From NCBI RefSeq assembly GCF_027482425.1, contig NZ_JAIXWA010000041.1, forward strand, positions 94,430-158,429: a stretch of 64,000 nt of DNA. Direction: 5' to 3'. Source of the DNA: Flavobacterium sp. (GTDB lineage: Bacteria > Bacteroidota > Bacteroidia > Flavobacteriales > Flavobacteriaceae). Positions 43,532 through 52,861 of the stretch are shown piece after piece (positions within the stretch are counted from its first letter, which is position 1; the number at the start of each line of letters is the position of its first letter). A program made the position numbers and the translations under genes. The notes under the pieces were generated by a model that did not search any database, was not told where the DNA came from, and was given only the letters and a program-made list of their open reading frames with translations.

Positions 43532-46237
43532 TTATAAGTTATAACGCAACGTCAACATAACGTATCGGGGTTGCACAAAAAACTGGGAGTCTGTGATTCG
43601 GAATTGGTCAAACGAGTTGTCGTTCAAGGCCTTTGTATTCAGCAAGTTGGTTCCTGAAATACGGTATTCCCATTGGCTTCCTTTTTTCTGATAGCTGAAA
43701 CTTGCCGAAAGAAAATCGTATTCGTTATCGACACTTTTGTCGCTATTGTAATAATGGTAAAACTCATATTCAGACACAAAAGAAAACCCTTCCAAAAAGA
43801 AATATTCTAAGCGTGCAAAGGGTTTGTCGGTAAAGAATTTGGTAATTCCTCTTGGGTTCTCAAACTCACTAATTGAGTAGGTATATCCCAATTCTAAATT
43901 CGGTATATTTTTGAAATTGGTAGATAAACGAACGGTATGGTTCTGATTAATACTTCGCGACAAAGCGCTCTCACCTCCTAAGAAGTTGTAGAATTTAGAC
44001 CAGTTGATATTGGTAGATAAGGAAGCTTTGTAATATTTCAAAAAGGAACGCCCGTATTGTCCAAAACCGTTGAGGGTTTCATCCACAAAATTGGTATTGT
44101 TGAAGGGCGAAGAAATTTGGTTTACCCCAACGAACTCGGTTTGTGATTTGATTGCATCCATGCGTCGGGTGTAGGAAACTGACGCGTTGATATTTTCAAA
44201 ATTAAACATGTTGTACTTGAAGTAACGAAGGGAGTGCGTTTGTGCGATCGCATTTTCCAACCGTCGATTTCCACTCGACAAACTAGCATAATTGTTAATG
44301 ATAAACCCTTGGGCCAATCGCGTTACATCGGCAAAATCATTGGTCATTGCAAAATTATAGGTCAAGGTCTCCGATTTTTTGATTTGATACATCGCATAAA
44401 AATCAGGCAAGACACGCGCAAAACTTTGCTTAAAACTTGACCCTAATTGCACGTTATTCAAATGATAATAATGCACACTGACGCCGGGATTGAAGGTAAA
44501 CTTTTTGTATAAAATTTTGTAATGTACCCCTAAAAACACATCATTAAAATCATACGAAACATCGTTGTTATTTTCAGGAGCCGTCAAGTTGTTTTGAGTG
44601 CCGTTATCCAAAAGTTGAAAAATCGATGAATTAAATCGCTGTTTTGAATACGTATTTCCAAGAGTTAGATTCAAATTCGCCTTTGGTGTCACCATGTAAT
44701 AATAATCCAATTTCGCATCGACTTTGTGCGTTTTAATCAAGCGCGATTGGTTGTAATCGTTGCGATTTTGCGTAATGTATCCATTTAACTGAAACGGTTG
44801 TAGCGCTAGATTGGCATTGTAAAAAGGATCTTCGTTTTGGTACAAATGTTGGGCTTCAAAGGCAATCACATGCTTCTCTGAAGGCGTATGGTAGAGTGCT
44901 AAATTTTGATTGACCGAAATCGGCTGTTGATCCTTATTGGTCAAAATCGTTTCGTCAAAAACAGTACTTCCTGCGATTATATTTCGGAACAAATTTCCGT
45001 TTTCCAACTGGTCCGATTTTTTTTTTTTTTTTTCATAATCCAACTGTAAGGAGGTGCTCGGTTTATAGCTGGCACTTCCTTTCATCAACCCAAAACGATT
45101 ACTTTGACGTGTTCGATCAACGGTATTAGCAATGGTATTGTTGGCAAAGTTGGTGGTTACAGTTTGTGTTTCCAATTCGGTTTTGGAGCCGGAATAAATT
45201 CCAAACCCACTCAACGTCCAGGATTTAGAGGGATTGTATGAAAAATTAACCGCACCAAATTGCGTATCGATATTCTTCGCACGGTTGTTTCGCAATAAGG
45301 AAAGTCCCAAATCGTTGGAGCTAACATTAAAACTGCTTCCTCCTTTGGACATCATATTGCGAAAACCCCCTGTAATTTTAAAATAATCTTGAATTGTCAG
45401 CGGTAATTCCCCGATATTATTAATGTTGGTAATGACGTTAATACTGTACTTCGGATTATAATAAAAAAGCTTCGGATTGACATTGTAGCGGTCAAACTTG
45501 GCTTCTGGTTGAAAACCACCCGCTGCGGTCACATCCCCAAACCAGAAGTTCTTTTTCCCTTCCTTGAGTTTGATATTCATCGCAATATTATCCTGGTTGT
45601 TTTCAACGCCTTTAAGGATCGAATTTTCATTATAGTTACGAAGGACTTGAATTTTATCAATCGCATCGGCGGGAATGTTTTTGACGCCCAATTTGGTATC
45701 GCCGTCAAAGAAATCTTTTCCTTCCACCATTAACTTGGTGACCTTCTTCCCTTCCACCTCTACTTCTCCATCGGCATTGACCTCGACGCCAGGGAGTTTT
45801 TTTAATACATCTTCCAACTTACGTTCGGTCCCATTTTTAAAGGAATCGGCATTGTACATAATGGTATCCCCTTTAATCGAAACAGGCATTTCTTTGATAA
45901 TTTCAACGCCATCCAACTGGATTCCTCCGGGTTCCATGGCGATGTTTTGCGTCATGTTGTCCGATTTGGTTTGCAACGTAATTTCCTTGTTTTGCATTCC
46001 AATGTAACTCAACTTCAATACGTAGGTTGCATTGGCTTTGAGGGTGAGCGCATACTTCCCCTTATCATTGGTTATGGCATACGAATCTACCCCTTTGGTC
46101 TCTTGATTTACTGCCATAATGTTGGCCATTTCCAAGGGTGTCTTTCCCGATTCGGTCACTGTTCCTTCTACACGAACACTTTGAGCGACTGTGAATAACG
46201 AACTCAACAGCGCCAAAAAAAAACTAATTTTTTTCAT
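43532..46237 (-). CDS. outer-membrane beta-barrel protein with carboxypeptidase-like regulatory domain and 17-base homopolymer
   Basis: 901 residues. Signal peptide (to about 18), CarboxypepD_reg-like domain (about 20-105, VEGTVTESGKTPLEMANI), plug-like region (about 115-230, EVEGKKVTKLMVEGKDFFDG) and a long C-terminal beta-barrel; the same family as 3072-5849. The GLPGLI gene lies 12 bases upstream on the same strand, a pairing seen widely in Bacteroidota. A run of 17 A on the coding strand (T at 45017-45033) encodes a Lys run near residue 402, halfway through; a slip would remove the second half of the barrel. Confidence 0.87.
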   Translation of the reverse strand: MKKISFFLALLSSLFTVAQSVRVEGTVTESGKTPLEMANIMAVNQETKGVDSYAITNDKGKYALTLKANATYVLKLSYIGMQNKEITLQTKSDNMTQNIAMEPGGIQLDGVEIIKEMPVSIKGDTIMYNADSFKNGTERKLEDVLKKLPGVEVNADGEVEVEGKKVTKLMVEGKDFFDGDTKLGVKNIPADAIDKIQVLRNYNENSILKGVENNQDNIAMNIKLKEGKKNFWFGDVTAAGGFQPEAKFDRYNVNPKLFYYNPKYSINVITNINNIGELPLTIQDYFKITGGFRNMMSKGGSSFNVSSNDLGLSLLRNNRAKNIDTQFGAVNFSYNPSKSWTLSGFGIYSGSKTELETQTVTTNFANNTIANTVDRTRQSNRFGLMKGSASYKPSTSLQLDYEKKKKKSDQLENGNLFRNIIAGSTVFDETILTNKDQQPISVNQNLALYHTPSEKHVIAFEAQHLYQNEDPFYNANLALQPFQLNGYITQNRNDYNQSRLIKTHKVDAKLDYYYMVTPKANLNLTLGNTYSKQRFNSSIFQLLDNGTQNNLTAPENNNDVSYDFNDVFLGVHYKILYKKFTFNPGVSVHYYHLNNVQLGSSFKQSFARVLPDFYAMYQIKKSETLTYNFAMTNDFADVTRLAQGFIINNYASLSSGNRRLENAIAQTHSLRYFKYNMFNFENINASVSYTRRMDAIKSQTEFVGVNQISSPFNNTNFVDETLNGFGQYGRSFLKYYKASLSTNINWSKFYNFLGGESALSRSINQNHTVRLSTNFKNIPNLELGYTYSISEFENPRGITKFFTDKPFARLEYFFLEGFSFVSEYEFYHYYNSDKSVDNEYDFLSASFSYQKKGSQWEYRISGTNLLNTKALNDNSFDQFRITDSQFFVQPRYVMLTLRYNL
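45017..45033. repeat. 17-nt poly-T tract inside the beta-barrel gene
   Basis: Uninterrupted run of 17 T on the plus strand (A on the coding strand) around codons 402-407 of the 901-codon beta-barrel gene; the frame is intact as sequenced. Confidence 0.9.
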
Positions 46238-46249
46238 GAAAAAAAGGAA

Positions 46250-47185
46250 TTAACGAGAAAAACGCATTTCCATTCGACGACCTCCGCCGGGACCGCCATT
46301 CATTTCACGAAACTCCTCCATTTTTTTCAGTACGATATCGTCGTACTCTTTTTGCTTGACTTCTTTTCCGTTGGTGGGCGCTTTGATTTCGGCTTTCTCT
46401 TTCGGATTCAATACAATTTTGGAACATAAAATAATCGTCTTTCCATCGTTGACTTCCAAAATCAACCCGGGAAGTCCCCAATATCCCTCGGGTCCTTGAT
46501 TAATCGGAATTTCGGGCGTATACCAGGCGGTAATTGTAATGTCTTTGGGAAGATCAAAATCCTCCATAAAATTGGTACGGGTTTGTTTTTTCTCCTCAGT
46601 AGCTTCCGCTTTTACTTCCTTCGTTCCTTCCTCTTTTTTAGGTTCAGCAGCCATTTCTTCTTTCTTTTTGGGACGGAAATTACGGAAATCGGTTTTACTT
46701 GCAGGAATGACACAAGTCGCTTTAAAACAGTTGTAGCCCCCAATTTGCTTGGTCTCACCTGTCATTTGCCATTTGTAATGCGTCAACGTATCTTTTACCA
46801 AAAACTCCTTGCCCATAAACTCTTTATCGACAACATACATTTGGTCTTTCACATTTTTGTAATAGGTTCCGCCGCCGCCCATAAACGAACTCATAACCCG
46901 AAAACCGCCACCATTCTGTCCAGGAGCGTCTAATTTTTCTTCTTCTTTGTAAATGGAGGTTTGTTTATCAAATTGAAGTACAAACGTTTTCTCAAACATT
47001 TTTTTCATGCGGTCTTCAATCATTTTTTGCATTTCAGGCGTCATGTCTTTGTTGCCTTCAAAACGGGACTTAAAATCGGCGGTACTCGTTTTGGATTCGT
47101 ACACAGCCATGCCTTGAAAATCCTTTTGGGCAAATGCCAAAGTAGAGAAGCACAAAGCTAATCTTAGGAAGATTGTTGTTTTCAT
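46250..47185 (-). CDS. GLPGLI family protein
   Basis: 311 residues with a signal peptide (to about 19, LAFAQ). The name-giving motif GLPGLIL is present in YWGLPGLILEVNDGKT (about residues 235-250). A Lys/Glu-rich linker (about 170-200) precedes it and the C-terminus is Gly/Arg/Met-rich. The family's biochemical role is not established; it is periplasmic and typically encoded just before a CarboxypepD_reg/beta-barrel protein, as here (12-base gap). A joint role in envelope transport is inferred. Confidence 0.88.
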   Translation of the reverse strand: MKTTIFLRLALCFSTLAFAQKDFQGMAVYESKTSTADFKSRFEGNKDMTPEMQKMIEDRMKKMFEKTFVLQFDKQTSIYKEEEKLDAPGQNGGGFRVMSSFMGGGGTYYKNVKDQMYVVDKEFMGKEFLVKDTLTHYKWQMTGETKQIGGYNCFKATCVIPASKTDFRNFRPKKKEEMAAEPKKEEGTKEVKAEATEEKKQTRTNFMEDFDLPKDITITAWYTPEIPINQGPEGYWGLPGLILEVNDGKTIILCSKIVLNPKEKAEIKAPTNGKEVKQKEYDDIVLKKMEEFREMNGGPGGGRRMEMRFSR

Positions 47186-47309
47186 ATTCGATAAAATTGT
47201 TTTTTGGTCAACAAATATGACGACGCTTGGGTCAAAAAGTTACCAATATTATGTTAAATTCCATTTTAGACATTTCAAATAATCCAAAGGTTTAAAGTAT
47301 CTTAGCTTT

Positions 47310-48101
47310 ATGAAGTTACGCTGGCTCCTCTTACTCTGTCTTGGACTCCCCTTTTGGTGCGATGCACAACAAGAAACGCAACAGCCCGAAAGGCGCTCAC
47401 ATTTTTCTATTCAGGCCGATGCTTTTTGGGGATTTGATGGTTTGGGCAACTATTTTTACAGTAAAAACAATGTCTTGTTTAAATACCATGAATCGGGAAT
47501 TTTGCAATACCAAAATCTTCCTTTTGGCAAATTAAAAAATGTGGATATCACACAACCGCTTCGCCCCATTTTATTTTACGAAAACTTCAATGCTGTAGTG
47601 GTTTTAGACAATTTTTTAAATGAAATTCAAGTCGTCGAATTTTCAAATATTCCAACACCCATCATGATTACTGCCGTGGGGATGGCCAACCAAAATCGGT
47701 TATGGGGGTACGATGCTGTAATGCAACAAATTGGGATGTATCACCTGACCACAGGGTCTTTTAGTCCGATTGGAAACCCTGTACAAGGCAGTTGGAAATA
47801 TTACCAATGTGCCTTCAATAGCTTGACTTGGGTTGACGCACAAAACCATTGGAAATCAATAACCATTTATGGCCACATAAGCGATTACGGCCAACTCCCT
47901 GAAGGCATGTATTATTTTGTCAATGAGGCCGTCGTGTTAATTTACAACAACGCGACATGGACGCTATTGAATCGCCTTTCAGGGAAAAAATCCAGCTTTG
48001 AAATTGTTGAGAAATCGGTCAAAAATTTTTCGTGTAACGACCAAATTTTATCTATTTTTACCGCAGAAGGAATTACAAATTATAAAATCACCGTACCCTA
48101 A
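47310..48101 (+). CDS. secreted protein of unknown function, upstream of deoxynucleoside kinase
   Basis: 263 residues with a signal peptide (to about 20, FWCDAQ). Repeated short beta-strand patterns (FWGFDGLGNYFYSKNNVLFK, RLWGYDAVMQQIGMYHL) suggest a beta-propeller-like sensor or structural domain; no catalytic motif is seen. A TATCTTAG box lies 5-12 bases before the ATG. Its TAA overlaps the kinase ATG by one base (TAATG), so the two are translated together although one is exported and the other cytoplasmic. Confidence 0.7.
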   Translation: MKLRWLLLLCLGLPFWCDAQQETQQPERRSHFSIQADAFWGFDGLGNYFYSKNNVLFKYHESGILQYQNLPFGKLKNVDITQPLRPILFYENFNAVVVLDNFLNEIQVVEFSNIPTPIMITAVGMANQNRLWGYDAVMQQIGMYHLTTGSFSPIGNPVQGSWKYYQCAFNSLTWVDAQNHWKSITIYGHISDYGQLPEGMYYFVNEAVVLIYNNATWTLLNRLSGKKSSFEIVEKSVKNFSCNDQILSIFTAEGITNYKITVP

Positions 48102-48715
48102 TGCACATCGCAGTCGCAGGAAATATTGGCGCCGGTAAAACCACTTTAACTCGGTTTTTGGCAAAACATTATAAGTGGGAACCCCATTATGAAGACGTTG
48201 TTGACAATCCCTATTTGGATGATTTTTACCATCAAATGGAACGCTGGTCGTTTAATCTTCAGATTTACTTTTTAAATAGTCGTTTTCGTCAAATTTTACA
48301 GATTCGCGAAAGCGGGAAAAAGATTATTCAGGATCGTACGATTTACGAGGATGCCCACATTTTCGCCCCCAACCTTCATGCGATGGGATTGATGACGAAC
48401 CGTGATTTTGAAAACTACAGTTCCTTATTTGAACTGATGGAAGCTTTAGTTAAAGCACCTGATTTATTGATTTACCTACGTAGTTCTATACCCAATTTGG
48501 TGAAGCAAATTCATATGCGGGGTCGGGATTATGAAAACACCATTTCCATTGATTATTTGAGTCGTCTCAACGAGCGTTATGAAGCGTGGATTCATACCTA
48601 TGATAAAGGCAAATTACTCGTGATTGATGTAGACCATATTGACTTTGTGAATAATCCAGAAGATTTAGGAACAATTATCAACCGTATTGATGCTGAAATC
48701 AACGGATTATTTTAA
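48101..48715 (+). CDS. deoxynucleoside kinase
   Basis: 204 residues. P-loop GNIGAGKTTL at the N-terminus, YEDVVDNPYLDDFY substrate region, the DRT(I)YED segment (equivalent of the ERS/DRS motif), and an Arg-rich lid IHMRGRDYENTISIDYL. It phosphorylates deoxynucleosides for nucleotide salvage; deoxyadenosine or deoxyguanosine are likely substrates by family, but specificity cannot be read from the sequence. Confidence 0.9.
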   Translation: MHIAVAGNIGAGKTTLTRFLAKHYKWEPHYEDVVDNPYLDDFYHQMERWSFNLQIYFLNSRFRQILQIRESGKKIIQDRTIYEDAHIFAPNLHAMGLMTNRDFENYSSLFELMEALVKAPDLLIYLRSSIPNLVKQIHMRGRDYENTISIDYLSRLNERYEAWIHTYDKGKLLVIDVDHIDFVNNPEDLGTIINRIDAEINGLF

Positions 48716-48735
48716 GCTATACCTCAGGTAGCTCT

Positions 48736-51198
48736 TTAGTGCATAGCATCAAATAAAGACATTATTTTTATAGCATCGGTTGGTCGATCGGTTTTGATAA
48801 TTCTCGGAATTCCGGGGATTACATCAAAAAAATTGTCGTTAAAAAAATGGCCCTCTGCTTGTAGAAATACATTTTTGGCGAGGGTATTTGAGCTGATTTC
48901 TAGCAAGGTTTCCCCAATAATTTTTACATTGATTGTCGGTTTTTCAAGTTGCAATTCTTTTGGTTTTACAAAATAATGGTAGGCCACAGTTTTTTTATGA
49001 TTGCTGGTAAACTCTATGTATAAAACCGATTTTTCTTTTACAAATTCAGGGAAAGCCATAAACGGAATCGGCATTAACGCAGTGCTTTTTTCAACCTCCA
49101 ACACACAATCTTTAGAGGCACTCCAAAGTTCTACCCCCGAAAAATCCATCAATCGTACTGTTAGTTTACCTACTTTTTCCTCCAAAGTGTCCGTACTTCC
49201 TTGAATTGAAATACCCGTTTCATTTTGTGTTACCGCCAAAAATACAGGGGCAAAACTTTCTTTTATTTGATACTGGGATGCTTTCCAATGGCCAAGATAA
49301 TCCAACGAACTCCAAGAAGTTACTGGCCAACAATCGTTTAATTGCCAATATAGGGTTCCCATACAATAGGGTTTGGCCAAGCGATGGGCTTCGATAGCGA
49401 TTTTCATTCCTCGGGCTTGCAATAGTTGAGAAACATACTGATACTTTTCAATATCGGCGGGTACCCAAAAGTCGCGTTGCATGTATTCATCGATGGTCGC
49501 AAAACCCGTAGGGTGTTTTTGATGATGTCGTAGGGCTTTTGACGTTAATGATAAAGATTCGCCATCGGATAAATAGCGCAATGTGTGTATCGATGGCAGG
49601 GCTTGAAACCCGTATTCGCTCATGAATCGACCCACTTTTTCCGAATATTTTTCAAAAGGTTCTCTGCCCCACCACACGCCCCAATAATGGGAATCGCCTT
49701 GACTTAGACTTTCTTTTCGTCCCCAACCGATAGAGGGAGAAGACGGCCAATAGCGGTTTTCATTTTGAGGTAACAGTTTTTTTAACGTTTGGGGAATTCG
49801 TTGATGAAACAACTCCTTATAGTCGTTCCAAATGCGGGTTGAATCTTGAGTCGTATACTTGTATTTTTTTTGCCAACCCCAATTGTGCCAACCTTCATCG
49901 CTTTCGTTATTACCACACCAGATTGCTATCGACGGATGATTTTGCAGGCGTTTGACCTGATCTTCAACTTCATGTTCTACCGATTTTAAAAAGGTTTCGT
50001 CGCCAGGGTACATCGCGCAAGCAAACATAAAATCCTGCCACACAAGTATTCCTTTTTCATCACAAGCGTTATAAAAAGCGTCATCGGCATACACACCTCC
50101 GCCCCAAACCCGCAGCATATTTTGATGGGAAAGACGCGCATTTTCAACCAAATTAATCCATTGGGCTTTCGTTACCCGAGGCACAAAACTATCGGGTGGA
50201 ATGATGTTAGACCCCTTCATAAATACTGGTTTTCCATTTAGTTTGAAGTAAAAACTTTTCCCTTGGGCATCTACTTCTTGCACCAGTTCAAGCGTTCGAA
50301 TGCCCAATTTTAGTTCCCGCTGCTCTATTACCTTTCCATTCTGTTGAAGTATCACTGGAAAAGTATACAAATGCGGCGCCCCCAACCCGTTACACCACCA
50401 TAATTTGGGTTGTGCAATCGTCAAAGGAAAATCGATTATTGAAGTTCCTTTTTTCACCGCGACACTGCGCTTTTGATTATTGATTAAAAGATCGAGCGTC
50501 ATCGCAGCAGCACTCTCTAAAGCCACTTTCACAACGATTTCAGCGTTTTCCGTTGAAACTAATTTTTGTTCATGAAACACATGCTGGATACGTACATCAT
50601 TCCAAAACAGAAGTTTTACGGGTTTCCAAATGCCACAAGTTACTAAACGCGGTCCCCAGTCCCAACCAAATTGATACGGTGCTTTGCGGACAAAAACCCG
50701 GTTGTCATCGGGCAATGGGTACGGTAACTTTTGGGCTAACCTATTAGTTTGCGCTATTGCGGACTTAAACTGAATTTTCAATTGATTTTGCGCTTTCGCG
50801 AAAGGTTTGATATCGAGACGCCATGTACGAAACATATTATCGGCTTGGAGTATTAACTGCCCATTTAAAAACACACTCGCAAACGTATCTAAGCCCTCAA
50901 ATACAAGTTCGATATGCGCATTTTGAAGTGCTCTTGGGGTCAGCGAAAAGGTCGATTCATAGACCCAATCTTCGTTTTCAATCCACTGCACCTCATTTTC
51001 ATTGGATTGTAAAAAGGGATCCGGAATACGGCGGTTGGCCAGCAAGTCGGTGTGAATCGTACCAGGAACTGTGGCTTTCATTTTATCATTTTTCCCCATC
51101 TGATGTACGGTCCATGACAAATCACTCAAATCTTTTTCAAGCACTTGAGCTGTGAGTCCGAACGAACAAAGAAGAAAAAACAAAAGTCTTTTATGCAT
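48736..51198 (-). CDS. beta-mannosidase, glycoside hydrolase family 2
   Basis: 820 residues with a signal peptide (to about 17, FGLTAQ). GH2 architecture: jelly-roll domain (about 25-195), Ig-like domain, and a TIM barrel with acid/base Glu432 in WCGNNESDEGW and nucleophile Glu528 in FMSEYGFQALPS, as in characterised beta-mannosidases. It cleaves terminal beta-linked mannose, including the Man-beta-1,4-GlcNAc bond of N-glycan cores. Last gene of the GH20-AGA-CutC operon; its start overlaps the cutC stop by 8 bases. Confidence 0.92.
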   Translation of the reverse strand: MHKRLLFFLLCSFGLTAQVLEKDLSDLSWTVHQMGKNDKMKATVPGTIHTDLLANRRIPDPFLQSNENEVQWIENEDWVYESTFSLTPRALQNAHIELVFEGLDTFASVFLNGQLILQADNMFRTWRLDIKPFAKAQNQLKIQFKSAIAQTNRLAQKLPYPLPDDNRVFVRKAPYQFGWDWGPRLVTCGIWKPVKLLFWNDVRIQHVFHEQKLVSTENAEIVVKVALESAAAMTLDLLINNQKRSVAVKKGTSIIDFPLTIAQPKLWWCNGLGAPHLYTFPVILQQNGKVIEQRELKLGIRTLELVQEVDAQGKSFYFKLNGKPVFMKGSNIIPPDSFVPRVTKAQWINLVENARLSHQNMLRVWGGGVYADDAFYNACDEKGILVWQDFMFACAMYPGDETFLKSVEHEVEDQVKRLQNHPSIAIWCGNNESDEGWHNWGWQKKYKYTTQDSTRIWNDYKELFHQRIPQTLKKLLPQNENRYWPSSPSIGWGRKESLSQGDSHYWGVWWGREPFEKYSEKVGRFMSEYGFQALPSIHTLRYLSDGESLSLTSKALRHHQKHPTGFATIDEYMQRDFWVPADIEKYQYVSQLLQARGMKIAIEAHRLAKPYCMGTLYWQLNDCWPVTSWSSLDYLGHWKASQYQIKESFAPVFLAVTQNETGISIQGSTDTLEEKVGKLTVRLMDFSGVELWSASKDCVLEVEKSTALMPIPFMAFPEFVKEKSVLYIEFTSNHKKTVAYHYFVKPKELQLEKPTINVKIIGETLLEISSNTLAKNVFLQAEGHFFNDNFFDVIPGIPRIIKTDRPTDAIKIMSLFDAMH

Positions 51199-51865
51199 TT
51201 GATTCCCTTTTTAAGGCTTTAATTTCTTCAGGATTGGCTAAAGTTCCTCCCTCAGTAATTGCAGAGGAATGCACAAAATGCACCCCCGTAGTGTCTACAA
51301 TTTGACGAACATTGGAAGCACGTAATCCGCCGCCTGGCATAATCGTAATTCGGTCACCTGCTTGTTGTTGTATCGCTTGCAGTATGTTTATACCTTCCAC
51401 AACATTGGCCTTTGTTCCTGAAGTTAAAATTGTCGAAAACCCACAATCGATGATGTGTTCCAAGGCGATTTCCCAATGCTTAACACGATCAAAAGCCCGG
51501 TGAAACGTACAAGGTATGGGATGAGCTAGTGCAACTAATAGTCGGTTACGCTCTTCATCCAGCGTGTCGTCTTCTTTTAAAATTCCGAAAACCATACCGT
51601 GAACTTGCAGTTTTTTGAATTCGGCCACTGTAGCTTTCATGGTTAGAAATTCTTCATCCGTATAGACAAAATCACCTCCCCGTGGACGCACCATTACAAA
51701 GACAGGAATGGGTACTTGGGTTAAGACTTTTTGTGTGGTATCCAAATCCGGAGTGGTTCCTCCTACCTCAATTCCGTCACACAATTCAATACGATCGGCT
51801 CCGGCTTGGGCGGCGATATTAGCCGACTCGGGATTAAAACAAGCGATTTCGAGTTGGACCCTCAT
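51191..51865 (-). CDS. cutC: CutC family protein
   Basis: 224 residues, TIM-barrel CutC fold: LEIACFNPESANIAAQAGAD, RIELCDGIEVGGTTPD, VMVRPRGGDFVY, HRAFDRV and the C-terminal MPGGGLRASNVRQI. The family was first linked to copper homeostasis, but its enzymatic activity is not settled. It overlaps its neighbours on both sides (4 and 8 bases) inside a glycan-degradation operon, which suggests a role in sugar metabolism rather than copper; this is inference from context. Confidence 0.92.
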   Translation of the reverse strand: MRVQLEIACFNPESANIAAQAGADRIELCDGIEVGGTTPDLDTTQKVLTQVPIPVFVMVRPRGGDFVYTDEEFLTMKATVAEFKKLQVHGMVFGILKEDDTLDEERNRLLVALAHPIPCTFHRAFDRVKHWEIALEHIIDCGFSTILTSGTKANVVEGINILQAIQQQAGDRITIMPGGGLRASNVRQIVDTTGVHFVHSSAITEGGTLANPEEIKALKRESNA

Positions 51866-52860
51866 TTTAAATAAAACGGTGCATCAATTAAACGGTTTCC
51901 AGTAGTATCATGAACAGCATAATTAAAACCCCCTTGCACACAATAGGAACCATAATTTCCCTGCTTATCCAAAGCAATGAATCCTACTTGAATATCCTTC
52001 AAATTCTTTTTACGGTTTTGGGTCAGTTTCACGATGCGCATCACAGCTTCTTCACAGGCTAGTTGCGGCGACTTCCCTTGACGCATGAGTTCGACCACCA
52101 AATGACACCCGGCAATACGAATCACTTCTTCCCCATGACCGGTGGCCGTAGCCGCTCCCACTTCATTATCGACATAGAGTCCGGCTCCAATAATGGGTGA
52201 ATCGCCTACTCTTCCGTGCATTTTATACGCCATACCACTGGTGGTACACGCTCCCGAAAGATTACCAGCTGCATCCAGAGCAATCATCCCAATGGTATCG
52301 TGATTTTCGATATTGACTTTGGGTTGGTACTGACTGGTTTTCAGCCATTCTTTCCATTCTTTTTCGGAAGCTTCGACCAATAAATTTTCCTTTTTAAATC
52401 CTTGGGACAGTGCAAAATCCAAGGCCCCTTGCCCAACCAACATCACGTGAGGTGTTATTTCCATGACCGCACGTGCCACGGAAATGGGGTGTTTGATATG
52501 TTCAAGACACGCGACCGAACCAATATTGGATAATTCATCCATGATACAAGCGTCGAGGGTGACTTTGCCATCGCGATCAGGCCGTCCACCGTAGCCCACA
52601 CTGCGCTCGTTGGGATCGCCTTCGGGAATACGCACGCCAGCTTCGACCGCATCGAGAGCACGGCCCTTTTTGGATAAAATTGACCAAGCCGCTTCATTGG
52701 CTTGCAGCCCGAAATTCCAGGTAGACAAGACGATTGGTTTTGTCCCTACGCGTGAAGAAACATCTCCCAATTCGACGGCTTTTGAGGTCCAAGAAGTGAG
52801 AGACAGCCCTACGGTTCCGATGGCCGCTGATTTTAAAAATTTTCGACGTGTATTTTCCAT
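51862..52860 (-). CDS. N4-(beta-N-acetylglucosaminyl)-L-asparaginase (glycosylasparaginase)
   Basis: 332 residues. A twin-arginine-like signal (TRRKFLK at residues 4-10, then a hydrophobic segment) suggests Tat export. Ntn hydrolase with the autocleavage site HDTIGM, making Thr189 the nucleophile, and substrate-binding GRVGDSPIIGAGLYVD. It splits GlcNAc-Asn, the protein-sugar linkage left after N-glycan trimming. One base separates it from the GH20 gene and its stop overlaps the cutC start (ATGA). Confidence 0.93.
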   Translation of the reverse strand: MENTRRKFLKSAAIGTVGLSLTSWTSKAVELGDVSSRVGTKPIVLSTWNFGLQANEAAWSILSKKGRALDAVEAGVRIPEGDPNERSVGYGGRPDRDGKVTLDACIMDELSNIGSVACLEHIKHPISVARAVMEITPHVMLVGQGALDFALSQGFKKENLLVEASEKEWKEWLKTSQYQPKVNIENHDTIGMIALDAAGNLSGACTTSGMAYKMHGRVGDSPIIGAGLYVDNEVGAATATGHGEEVIRIAGCHLVVELMRQGKSPQLACEEAVMRIVKLTQNRKKNLKDIQVGFIALDKQGNYGSYCVQGGFNYAVHDTTGNRLIDAPFYLK

Positions 52861-52861
52861 A

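Noticed and set aside
48714..48733. Hairpin between deoxynucleoside kinase and beta-mannosidase genes as terminator
   Set aside because: The stem is short with a bulge and has no T-run on either side; too weak to annotate.
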